In this document: positions 36,094 to 46,632 of the stretch, in pieces
Layout of the letters: each line of letters begins with the position of its first letter
Position numbering within the stretch: position 1 is the first letter of the stretch
Assembly: GCA_035222895.1 (NCBI GenBank)
Contig: JAVYIG010000066.1
Coordinates: forward strand, 234,501-298,500
DNA from: Strongylocentrotus droebachiensis
Taxonomy: Eukaryota; Echinodermata; Echinoidea; Camarodonta; Strongylocentrotidae
DNA length: 64,000 nucleotides
Direction: 5' to 3'
Program-made: the position numbers and the translations under genes
The notes under the pieces: generated by a model
What the model saw: only the letters and a program-made list of their open reading frames with translations
The model's database searches: none
Told to the model about the DNA's origin: nothing

Positions 36094-37699
36094 ATCGGTT
36101 TCAGCATCCTTACAAAAAGTAGTAAATTTACAGACCTATACAACTTTGTCTTGCATTCTCAACAAGATGTTGGCAATTCAATCCAAAAAGATGCACCAAC
36201 AAAACTGTTATGTCGCTGATAAAGTTTCTCCATTATTAGCTGAAATGGTCAAATTTGGTCTCAATATGAGTTTTAGGATTTTTGCATTGCCCCTGAATGA
36301 AGGTATCTTAATCTACCTTGAATGAAAATTTGGTGTTCACTGGTTCGGTAAACGGCTCCCTCAGGTCTTCCACATCAACGGCCGCTCCCGATTTGGACAA
36401 AAGCAGTTTTTGTACCAACTGCGTCAGCTGCTGCTGCCCTTCCTCCAGCCTCTGCAGCGTACACAGTACCTGCACTTGAAAATTGCCTGAGAAGAAAAAA
36501 ACAGACACATAAAATACATTATAATAACAGTTCAAGTCATTAAAAAGTTTGACAGCATATTAATAGGATATTTTGGCGAGATATGTTTGATAGCTGTCCA
36601 ATTTAGTCACTTCAGGAATATATCACCCAGCTTCAAAGGCGACACCTGTGCAGCGCTTCCAACAAAGTATACATACTGTAAGGATTTAAAAGCGACTCTT
36701 CTGTAAGAAAACTATACCCATGCCTTGTTAACTCTTTATGCGCCACTTAAAAAACCCCCCTGTGCCACATTCTTTTAGGGTCACACATTTCGAGGGAATC
36801 TTTATTGACTCTGCTGAATCAAGAGGCTATAACTCTTCACTGGATGATCATGATGAAAAATATTGTGCAGCAAAGTTGTAGACCGGAAAACGTGCTTTTC
36901 GATGAACCGTCATTTGTTATATTTTGAATTATCATTTTTATAATAATCATAATTATATAATGTTTAATTTTTCTTATTTACGGCAGTTTTTTATTCCTCT
37001 AGAATTTCTTATTTAGCAATGATAAGACATCTTCAAATCGAATCTATTAGAAAGGTGGACTTCTTACCTTTCTTTACATACCTTGCTCAAGTATTCTAAC
37101 AATTCAGAAGGTTAGTATTTAGGTTGTTGAAGAAAAGAAGTTCAATAGGGAGAGACTTGAAAGTACCCCGCTCAGCCACCCTTGACAATGGGCTAATCTG
37201 CCCATTGAAATCCCTATTACCCCAGGTTATTGTCAATGTCCGGTTTAGCGGGGCATGAAAAGGGACGTCGTGGGGATGTTTTTCTTTGTTGTGCCATGAT
37301 AAGTCAATAAGAAATAAGAGAATGTTATTGATTTTGCCCACTGGTATGAGCATGTAAAAATGGTATAGGCATAATATATTATATGTGATATACATGACAT
37401 AATCAGCATCTTATTGAAATGTCTCATTATGAATGTTCACCGCATCTGTTCTCTCACCTTCTTTACCCCTCAATAAAATTGATTTCAAGTACATTTATCA
37501 CAGCCATAGATATACAAAGAAAGAATGAATCAATCTTAAAATATAAACTATATTGCATTGTTTTCCATTTACTTTATTGTGAGAGAGCTTATTATCAGAA
37601 ATGATTGACGAGTGGAGTATGCAATGAATAAAATATGGAGAACGGACGTGAGAGACATTATGAGAGAGAAATAGTGATATGAAATGAAAGGACTTTACT

Positions 37700-38796
37700 G
37701 TGAATAAAGATTATAAGAGAAAGAGATAAAGATGACGGCAAGACAGGATACATATTGATACGAAAATAACAATAATAATGAGATAGAGATGACGGAAAGA
37801 AAGAGAGTAAACACTGATAGCATAAGAATGAATAAAGATAATAAGAGAAAGATATAGAGATGACGGCAAGACATAGGGTACATATAGATAGGAAAATGAT
37901 AATAATAATAAGATAGAGATGACGGAAAGAAAGAGAGTAAACACTGATAGCATAAGAATGAATAAAGATAATAAGAGAAAGATATAGAGATGACGGCAAG
38001 ACATAGGGTACATATAGATAGGAAAATGATAATAATAAAAAGATAGAGATGACGGAAAGAAAGAGAGTAAACACTGATAGCACAAGAATGAATAAAGATA
38101 ATAAGAGAAATATATAGAGATGACGGCAAGACATAGGATACATATTGATAGGAAAATAATAATAATAATAAGATAGAGATGACGGCAAGAAAGAGAGTAA
38201 ACACTGATAGCATAAGAATGAATAAAGATAATAAGAGAAAGATATACAGATGACGGCAAGACATAGGGTACATATAGATAGGAAAATGATAATAATAATA
38301 AGATAGAGATGACGGCAAGAAAGAGAGTAAACACTGATAGCATAAGAATGAATAAAGATAATAAGAGAAAGATATAGAGATGACGGCAAGACATAGGGTA
38401 CATAATTATAGATAGGAAAATGATAATAATAATAAGATAGAGATGACGGAAAGAAAGAGAGTAAACACTGATATCATAAGAATGAATAAAGATAATAAGA
38501 GAAAGATATAGAGATGACGGCAAGACATAGGGTACATATAGATAGGAAAATGATAATAATAATGAGATAGAGATGACGGCAAGAAAGAGAGTATTACACT
38601 CATAGCATAATAATGAATAAAGATAATAAGAAAAAGATATACAGATGACGGCAAGACATAGGGTACATATAGATAGGAAAATGATAATAATAATAAGATA
38701 GAGATGACGGAAAGAAAGAGAGTAAACACTGATAGCATAAGAATGAATAAAGATAATAAAAGAAAGATATAAAGATGACGGCAAGACAGGATACAT
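37700..38796 (+). repeat. 130-bp satellite, about 8.5 units, dimeric
   Basis: GACGGCAAGACATAGGGTACAT-type starts fall at 37742, 37871, 38001, 38131, 38261, 38391, 38525, 38655 and 38785, a 130-bp period with one 4-bp insertion. Each unit has two related halves, both starting GATGACGG(A/C)AAGA: a shorter half with ATGATAATAATAATAAGATAG and a longer half with AACACTGATAGCATAAGAATG. Because 130 is not a multiple of 3 and stops are avoided on the minus strand, long spurious open frames appear there. Confidence 0.95.
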
Positions 38797-38799
38797 CTT

Positions 38800-39117
38800 T
38801 CTTTCATTAGTTTTATTCATTCTTATTCTATCACTGTCTACTCTCTTTCTTGCTGTCATCTCTAGCTCTTTCATTAATTTTTATTCATTCTTATTCTATC
38901 AGTCTACTCTCTTTCTTGCTGTCATCTCTATCTCTTTCTTTCATTATTTTTATTCATTCTTATTCTATCACTGTCTACTCTCTTTCTTGCTGTCATCTCT
39001 ATCTCCTTCTTTCATTTTTTTTATTCATTCTTATTCTATCAGTCTACTCTCTTTCTTGCTGTCATCTCTAGCTCTTTCATTAATTTTTATTCATTCTTAT
39101 TCTATCAGTCTACTCTC
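38800..39117 (-). repeat. Inverted array of the satellite half-unit, 66-71 bp period
   Basis: CTACTCTCTTTCTTGCTGTC recurs at 38838, 38904, 38975 and 39044, and a shortened copy at 39110. The units are diverged reverse complements of the longer half of the 130-bp satellite next door (GACGG/CAGCAAGAAAGAGAGTA, TGATAGAATAAGAATGAATAA). The shorter half is missing throughout, so this array consists of monomers in the opposite direction. Confidence 0.9.
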
Positions 39118-39256
39118 AGGGAACACTTTTATCACTAGAGTCTTCGTCACTGCTCGATTCGTCGGAATCAGAGTCCATGCTCCATGCTTCCATAGTAACA
39201 AGATCTCGAGCCTCCTCTACACTAAACACACGTTGACGTTTTCCAGCAGGTGCCAT
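39116..39256 (-). pseudogene. Possible piggyBac-type transposase N-terminus, truncated
   Basis: A 46-residue frame starts at a good initiation context (ACGATGG) with MAPAGKRQRVFSVEEARDLV and runs into an acidic Ser/Asp stretch (DSDSDESSSDEDSSD). Basic start, a V/FSVEEA-like helix and an SDSD tail resemble the N-termini of piggyBac-derived proteins. The frame stops exactly where the inverted satellite array begins, so the rest was probably lost. No catalytic domain is nearby. It could also be the first exon of some other protein. Confidence 0.35.
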
Positions 39257-41042
39257 CGTAACATCAGTAAAAAAAATCCAAAGAAAACCGCTAAATACAC
39301 GGTAATTTCGAATGTAACACTATGAAGAAAAACAGTTTACCGGAAAGTGTGCGATGTATACAATGTAAACAATAGTAAACGCAACGCGTGGCTACACACT
39401 GCGAGCGGTATTATGAATGTCTAATTGACTCGTATACATCTGTGCAAAAATGCGAAGTTGGCACGCCTACGTCCGTGCAAATCGGCGAACAAAGCAAACA
39501 AAGAGTTAATGAAATAAATTACATGTACGCCAAGATAATCTGCCTCTCTTATCCAATCCAACAGTATTTTAGTGTAGCAACTTAGTACAAATGGCAAATG
39601 TTGTTTTGTTAGTTTATACGCTCTACAGTATATGTTCTGATGATAAAAAAAACCTCAGAAACTTTCGTTTGTGAAATGATATCTGAAAAAAACTTACTTT
39701 CCGAAGCCCGAGCCCTTGCTGGAGTTGTGGGTTGGAACTGAAAAATGCGATGTGGACTTGGACTTTCGCATTCAGTTTCGGCATTGGTAACTCTGCTGCC
39801 ACAGCCTTAGTCGTTCCTCCGTGTACATGTTGTTTTCTTGGGTCCGAACTGATTCAAGATCTGAAAAACAGAGACACATTGCAGATGTTAAAAGGGATAG
39901 CAAGACATGACAAGAATTCTCATAAACTGAACAAACTTTTGGGTAATGCAAACTTCTTGTCCGAAATTTATGCCTAGATTACAAATTAATTTCCAGTTTT
40001 GCCGGAATATTAATCATCATTTTGCATGGCTGGGACACAAAGCAGGTCTAGCTATCCCAAATAAATTATCTTAGGTTTTCATCATCTGTTGGATTTTGAA
40101 GAAAACGAGAAATAAGATGTAAATTATAAGTCTCTGGCTGAGCCAAGCACTACTAACCATCAAGAGACAAATACTTACCAGCGTCACTTCCGGAATCACT
40201 AGAAGATTTGCTAAATCTCTGGGGAAAGACGTCTCTTTTGCTTCTACACAGCATCATCTTCCGATACCAGGTTTGACGTGTCCTCTGCCTTCCTGGCGAT
40301 ATTTTTGCACTTTCACATAGTTGCCTGTATGTAAAAATAAAACAGATCAATCCTTAAGTTATTAATCTACGTTATTGGAAATCAATTTCTTTAAATAATG
40401 TGTAATCTGAACTAAAAAGATTTTTTTTAAAGAGACGAAATTGAGAACAAGATAGGCCTATAGATCTAGGTCTCGATATTTCTAAAAAACAATATCCATA
40501 CAAAAAAAGTGGTTTGGGAGCTATTTCAATTGCCTAAAAAACAAACCTGTTGTAATCGGGGTTGGGGTAATATAAAGTTGCTAAATGGTGGTGGAGGGAA
40601 AAGCATGGAATGTTCCACTCCCGTGGGATTTTAAATGCTATTGAGGGAATAGTAAATAAGTCAAGAAATGAGCTGGTAGTCGAGGGACTTATTTTCTTCA
40701 CGAAATAGCATTTTAAATCCCGATGGGAACTTTCCATGATTTTTCCAGACAGCAAAGTTAACAACTCAACTGTTTTAATCATCCGATTACCATGTAATGT
40801 AACGAGCCATGCGCACCTACCCACTCCAGCAAAGAGTCCATGCTATTATGCGTATTGACCTCTAGCACTGCATTACGTGTTAAGAGGTAGCATTTGCTCA
40901 AAAGGAATAGTCGATACACACATAATACACAAATGCACTTATCATGCCGATGCGGCTAGCTGTAAGCAAATTTTGACAGTAGACAATTTGAATTTCTAAA
41001 TTGTTCTTTTTAACAAAATAACATCGGTAAGTTGAACAAATT

Positions 41043-41182
41043 GTATTTTATTACTGCTATTTAGGTTTCATCAATTGTCACTAAAGTACCGATTTTTAGT
41101 GAAAGAGTTTTGTACAGTGGTGTTTGAAATGTTGAGTATCAATAGCACAGCTTTTAATACACACAGCCAGGATAGTAATGCA
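41043..41182 (-). repeat. Dispersed repeat, inverted partner of 23156-23292
   Basis: The reverse complement reproduces CTATCCTGGCTGTGTA, AACATTTCAAACACCACTGT and CGGTACTTTAGTGACAATTG of the partner, with a short deletion. It lies just left of an imperfect hairpin (41203-41279). Confidence 0.85.
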
Positions 41183-41202
41183 GCTATGTATGCACTAACT
41201 CA

Positions 41203-41279
41203 GGTATGCACCAACTCCAAGAAGCTCCGACGCCGTTCGGCCGGCATCGGAGCTTCCTGGAGTTATGTGTGCACATACC
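41203..41279. repeat. Imperfect hairpin, about 35-bp arms
   Basis: GGTATGCACCAACTCCAAGA, AGCTCCGACGCCG is mirrored by CGGCATCGGAGCTTCCTGGA, GTTATGTGTGCACATACC with a few mismatches. The loop is only about 6-8 bases (TTCGGC). It is probably a small foldback element. Confidence 0.75.
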
Positions 41280-42007
41280 CTAGCCTACCCAATTACCATA
41301 CCAGTCAATGCAATGAAAGTTTCAACGGCCTGCACATGCGACATAGAGTCTGCCGTACTTTTAGTTTTAATGCAAATAATCAATATTTTATTTCATTTTA
41401 CATGCTTCAAAATCAATCAAACAAAGCTTAAATTCCTTACAGATATCAAAATGTTAAAATAACGCTTACCTCGGTGTCGCAGTCTAACAGATTATTTGAA
41501 ATCTCGATGTCACGTCATCAAGCAGTCAACTCGGCAGTCAGTTTAAAACACGCGGCATGCAGCTCTGGAGCGAGCGCGCCGCACCGGCCGCGCCGGATAC
41601 GATTCACTGACCTATACAGTGGTACGATTATATACGGTGCTTACGCACTTTGTATACACGTGGTTGAATGGAGCATAATAAATGACGTAGCGCGGTCGGA
41701 CTGATTGGGCTGGGAGGGGGTGGGGGGGGGGGGGGAGGGGCACAAACATTATGTGAGGGGGAGGGGTCACTCCTTATGTATTTTTTTTTTCTTCAAATAA
41801 TGTCACCTTATGTTTTCTATTTTTTTTCCTCAAAATTATTGGGGGCATGCACGTGCCTCCCTCCATCGCTACGCCACAGGAGTGCATCAGTTTGACATAC
41901 CTCGACCCCCCCCCCCCAAGCGTATGCATGTGGCCTAATTTCGCCAGCTGGTATTTTTTAAGAAATATTTATTTGGACATAAAAAATAAATTCAACAAAA
42001 TACGTCT

Positions 42008-42237
42008 GAATAAAACGTTCTGTAAACGTTTTACAGGACCTATCCAAGAACGTTTAATTTGTAACGTCCAAAAAAACGTTTTCTGAACGTCTTCAAAAGA
42101 CCTAGCTCCGCAGCGAATGTAAGGTCCCAACTTAGACGTTATATAAACGTTTGTTAAACGTTTAATATGGACGAAGACGTACGGAACCTGATAAGAACGT
42201 TCTGTAAACGTTTTAAAAACGTTTTGTGTTTGCTGGG
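42008..42237 (-). repeat. AACGTT-rich block, related to 33594-34170
   Basis: Dense AAACGTT, AACGTCC and ACGTTCTGTAAACG words, as in the array 8 kb to the left, without the strict 53-bp period. It ends in TTTTGTGTTTGCTGGG, whose reverse complement CCCAGCAAACACAAAACG resembles the outer end of the left block. I see no matching target duplication. Confidence 0.7.
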
Positions 42238-42971
42238 AGGTCCCCTAGTTGATAAGCATATTAGCATACACATGCTTTAGCAGTCACGCAAAACAAACAC
42301 TGGCAAATTATTATTCAATAAAATCTGAGAAAGTATACTATTATCTAGATCTATTAGGAATAAATCATTGTCAAAATAATTCCATAAATTGGGGTAAAAC
42401 AAAATATTCCAACGTTATGAGCGACAGTGTAGTTCACGGCAACCCAACGTTCGTTTCACTCATCGCTACCTAATATTCATCTATGTTATACTCTACTATA
42501 TAGTATTTTAATCTTCATATTCGTTTATACGACGTGTTTTACGAATTTCTTTAAGCATCTTTACGATTATAATTATCTACGATCGATATGTAGTTTACGG
42601 CTGTGTAATATTAATAAACGAAATCTTTGAAGTCATACGCAAGTGTGATGCGTTCCGATGTCCTTTATAGTTAGCTGCATATTGAAGCTTAATTATTGTG
42701 CAAGAAGCAACATTAAAGGTTCAAATGCATTTATATCGTTCATAAAAGAATTGTTGCACGAAGTATATTTCCGTATACAAAATGAAAAGCAAAAAATCAG
42801 AGAAACTGGCCCGCGGGATTCGGGTAATATAGTGTTAAGAAACACAAGAGCGTTCTGTCAAAGTGGTCAATTTGAATTTCAGCAGACGATATACATTGAC
42901 TGTCTGAACGATATTGGAACTATTCTGAAAGAAAAAATGAGGCAAGATTGTGACCGAAATAGACAGGGGTA
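42238..42971. other. Unexplained AT-rich stretch with one 104-codon open frame
   Basis: A plus-strand frame (42658-42972) encodes a lysine- and glutamine-containing peptide with no motif I recognise and no splice context that confirms it. It may be a remnant of an element protein or chance. The rest shows no repeat structure. Confidence 0.25.
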
Positions 42972-43610
42972 AAATCATTTTGCAAAGAACTTAAGTTTGA
43001 GAAAATGAGCAAAATTTATGACGTTTTAAGAGCAATGATTAAGGCCGATTTATCTCGCAATATTCCTCACTTAACACCCGCCCCCCCCCCACTCAGTGTT
43101 ATTTGTCGCACGAAAAGTACCCCTTTACCGGACATTTTGGTAACACGCATGCGGTCATTCCGACCCCGGCCCGTAGGGGGCCGACTTAACAGTTGCATTT
43201 CTATTTGTTAACTGTTGTTGCAAATTAGTTTGGCATCTATTGGCAAGCAACCCCCCCCCCCCCCGATTATCCGCTCACAATAATGACATGGGGAAACTAC
43301 TGAGCACAGATTAATACCAGGAATTACAAGATAATTGTTCTTCTTCTTCTTCTCCTTGAAATCATTTTGCGAGGAACTTAAGTTTGAGAAAATGTGCACA
43401 ATTTATGACGTTTTAAGAGCAATGAAAAAGCGGCCGATTTATCTCCCTATATTTGTGTTTACAGTTGTTGCAAATTAGTTTGGCATCTATTGGCAAGCAA
43501 TCCCCCCCCCCCCCCCCGAATGTCCGCTCACAATAATTGACATGGGGAAACTACTGAGCACATCGGATTAATGCCAGGCCATTTTTCTTCTTCTTCTTTT
43601 CCTAATTGAA
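42972..43610 (+). repeat. Tandem duplication, 387-bp period, with an insertion in copy 1
   Basis: AAATCATTTTGC(A/G)A(A/G)GAACT starts both copies, at 42972 and 43359. Both contain GTTGCAAATTAGTTTGGCAT, a C-run, CCGCTCACAATAAT and ACATGGGGAAACTACTGAGC. Copy 1 has about 135 extra bases (about 43067-43205), with a C10 run and ACTCAGTGTTATTTG, missing from copy 2. That insert is related to the repeat at 31801-32170. Confidence 0.85.
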
Positions 43611-46500
43611 GGAGAAAGGCCGAAGACGGAGGACTCGAAGGAGCAGGATCCGGACTCGATCGGGAGAATTAGGAGGATCGAGGAGCCGGGGGAGTAGAAG
43701 AATTCTCGTTCTTCACTTACCAGTCCTTTTCTTTTCCTTCTTCATCCTCTTCGTTTTCTTCTCTTCCTTTTTCCCCCTCCTCCTTCTTATTCATCATTGA
43801 TATTTTTCCAGCTGTTACAGGAACCGCGCGCGCGCACTCAATCTCCCCCTGTGCTGTTTAGAGAACGTACTGCTCATTATCGTTACAACTGAAATGTGGG
43901 TTTATCAGAATAGTTACCTATCTTGCGTAGAGTCGGTGCTATATGACCTGGATCGTGGTCAGCTAGCTATCTCTCTTGATTGGTAGCCAGGGTCGTGCGT
44001 TACTGGACGAATAGAGATCATTGTTCGAGTGTGCAATCACATTTTGCTATCTTTCTCATTCAAAAAAGGCATATTGTTCTCATAAAATGTATGCCAGGTC
44101 AGCACATACATGTATTATGTTTAAAATCAGAGGAATTTGAGAGGTAACACATATGAACAAATTTTGGGCATCTGCTCACGCGGTCTCGCTCCGCGGTCTA
44201 CAACACGTGAAATCGCCTTTGAAAATGCGCTAAGTGTGCAAATAAATGCTCCTACGAGGTAAACAAACTTTGATTACACACCATCTCGGGTGGAAATCAC
44301 ATATTCAAATACTGTTCTTTCCACTGATACCAATTTCGAACTGATTTGAATACTGGAAAATAGGGCCTTTTCGTCTTCAAAAATGGACAACAATCATTCA
44401 ATTTGTGATTTCTCTATGGAGGTCACAGGAAAATTCGCTTTTTTCACTGGGGTTGTGTACTTCAAGGAGCTAATGCTCGTAACTGCGACTTGTTATTGGG
44501 CCATCTCGGGTGCCAAAACATAGGGTATATAATCCTGTGCCGTCTGATGTAAAACATAATTTGATTGGTTGTCGAGAAATTAGGGCCAATTTCAATCCAA
44601 TGAAAAGAAGCTTTCTGAAATGTACGCTTCGACCTCCGTAATTTATGCATTGTGCGTAAGCGAAGTTTTTACACAGCGGACAATGAGGCTTACACACCGT
44701 GCTCGCAGCCGTGCGTATTTCGACCACCAAATTTGACTCAGCTCCGCGGCGATGGAAAAGACACATTTTATGTTGATTTCAGCAATTTACTGAAGGGAAT
44801 TTAGATATTATTGACGATATTTTACAAAAAAGGTGTGTAGGGATTAGATTATATCTCTCACGAGACACTGAATTATTTAGTTTTCCTGAAATTTAGCAAA
44901 TTAGTGGCACTCTGAACTCGCTTTATGAGCAGATCTAAATATTCATGGTCGATCTGCTAGTGAAGGAATCGCGTATTCATATTGCAGGGTGATCCCGCCT
45001 ATCTTAGACGGAGGGATGACAATGGACTTATGAATTGTGATGTGCATCTGCATCTACTAGACTAACATATATAATTTCCTGATTTGTTTTCTTCTTTTTT
45101 CGGGAGAAGAAGAGGGAAGAGAGACAGAGACAGAGAGAGAGAGTTGACAAGTCACCCTCGCACAGCGGTGTTGACATTCACACTCTCACCAGTTTTCTAC
45201 GATAAACCCCTATTTCATAAAAATCGACGAGTCCGGTACCTTGGTGTTACGCTCTAGTGCACTCGAACGTTCGTCGTCTGAGTGGGATGTACACAAAATG
45301 CCTCATTGATCTTTTGGCCGAATGTGGGTCAAATTTGTTCATATGTAATGTAGGCGAAACAGCCCCCCCCCCCCCCCCCCCCCCCACCGGCCCGCGTGTC
45401 AGCGCCCCTTATGATTGAGAGGCCTCGATTCTCCCCCAAATCCAATTGAATAATATTGTTCTGACATACCCTTCTATTTTCAGTACCCCATTCTAAATCT
45501 CCCTCTATTTCTGTGTTGCGTCTCAAACATCATTAATAATCAAATTTTCATAACTTTCCACTTTCCATGATAAAGGTTCTATAGTTTCGTAAAGGGGTTT
45601 GTCAGAGTTTATGTATAAGCACAGGATATGTGTGCCAATTAATGTAAATTTTCTTCAGAGAAAATGTAATTTATTATTTTTTAGTACACAAGATATTGGA
45701 GAGGTCCTAAAAATGTAGGGTATGTCACACGTTTGCCAATTTTGCGTTGGATCAATTACAACTTTTTTGTTTTTAAATCATAGACCTAAATTTATTTTTC
45801 TTTGATTTTTATAAAACCGTCACTGATCTGTTTCTCTTTTAATACAGCCAACTTAAGTCAGTGTGGATGTCCTACTTAAAGCCCCACTAAACTACTTGCA
45901 CCCTCTATATAACAATGCCTAAGTGGTGACCGTTGGTGCCTCTTTCTTACAAATAATCTTAGTATCTGGACCTGATTGAGCAGGGAGACTCTTTCCAAAA
46001 TTATCCAGTGTCAACAAAAGTACCCTATCTAATTTTAAACTTCAGGCTTTTTTTTGTTGTCAGCTCACTCTGTTTCATTCTATCTTCTCTCATAATTTCT
46101 TCCATATCTTCTACTGCCCCCACCTCTCTCACATTCTCTCTCTCTATAAAATCATAAATGTCTTGTAAAATAAAACTTGAACCAATGCCAAATATTTCCT
46201 TGTGTGTTTAGCATAAGGGCGTAAGTGCACTGTTTTACTGAACATGGACATGCACTAGCATATAGCAGGTCATTAACATTACAATACCCATAATTCAGAA
46301 AGATGTGCTCATCTGATATTCACATAAACAAATTATAGTTACAATCCATTTCCACTTTAACAAAATTAAAAGCTAGATAGATAGAGCAATCCCTGTTAGG
46401 TTTAAACTAAATTTACGGCGTAATATTTATAGAGAAATCATAACCCTAGAAGCTAGTAACCAGAATTTGCTCCATGGCAAGCATGTGGTCATGTCCTACT
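43611..46500. other. Non-coding, repeat remnants, no gene seen
   Basis: Contains a GA-rich then CTT-rich stretch (43606-43790), a GCGCGCGC run near 43829 and a C23 run at 45363-45385. Open frames on both strands lack splice context and motifs. Confidence 0.45.
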
Positions 46501-46632
46501 GGGCAGGGTTTCACAAAATCGTCATAAGTACAAGTTCACCGACATCCCATTGAAATACGTGTTTTAGGTTTAACACATTTCAATGAGATGTCAGTGAACT
46601 TAAACTTATGACGGTTTCATGAAACGATGCCC
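46501..46632. mobile_element. Short inverted-repeat element (GTTTCAC family), copy 2
   Basis: The left arm GGGTTTCACAAAATCGTCAT, AAGTACAAGTTCACCGACAT is mirrored by the right arm (reverse complement CGTTTCATGAAACCGTCATA, AGTTTAAGTTCACTGACATC). Outer ends GGGCA and TGCCC also match. It is the same family as 13256-13365 and has no coding capacity. Confidence 0.75.

Larger units (their letters stand above)
36317..40824 (-). pseudogene. Decayed multi-exon element gene, possibly DUF4806-like
   Basis: Four minus-strand segments have good splice signals. They are 40547 up to about 40824 (donor CAG|GTTTGT), 40324-40179, 39860-39698 and 36486-36317. The first three join in phase. The fourth is open for 56 residues (NFQVQVLCTLQRLEEGQQQL and on) and fits only a different frame of the third, which carries a stop in either frame. 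In the second exon a shifted frame reads AEDTSNLVSEDDAV then KQKRRLSP, and the first frame resumes with SSSDSGSD. That pattern, followed by a Gln/Leu coiled stretch, resembles the multi-copy DUF4806 genes of invertebrate and fish genomes. At least two frame breaks suggest it is dead. The large last intron holds a satellite array. Family assignment is from memory of the pattern only. Confidence 0.42.

Noticed and set aside
37658..38874. Very long minus-strand open frames (up to 387 codons) rich in Ile, Ser, Tyr and Leu
   Set aside because: They run through the 130-bp satellite. A period not divisible by 3 together with stop-free units keeps several frames open at once. Three overlapping frames of similar composition are an artefact of the repeat.
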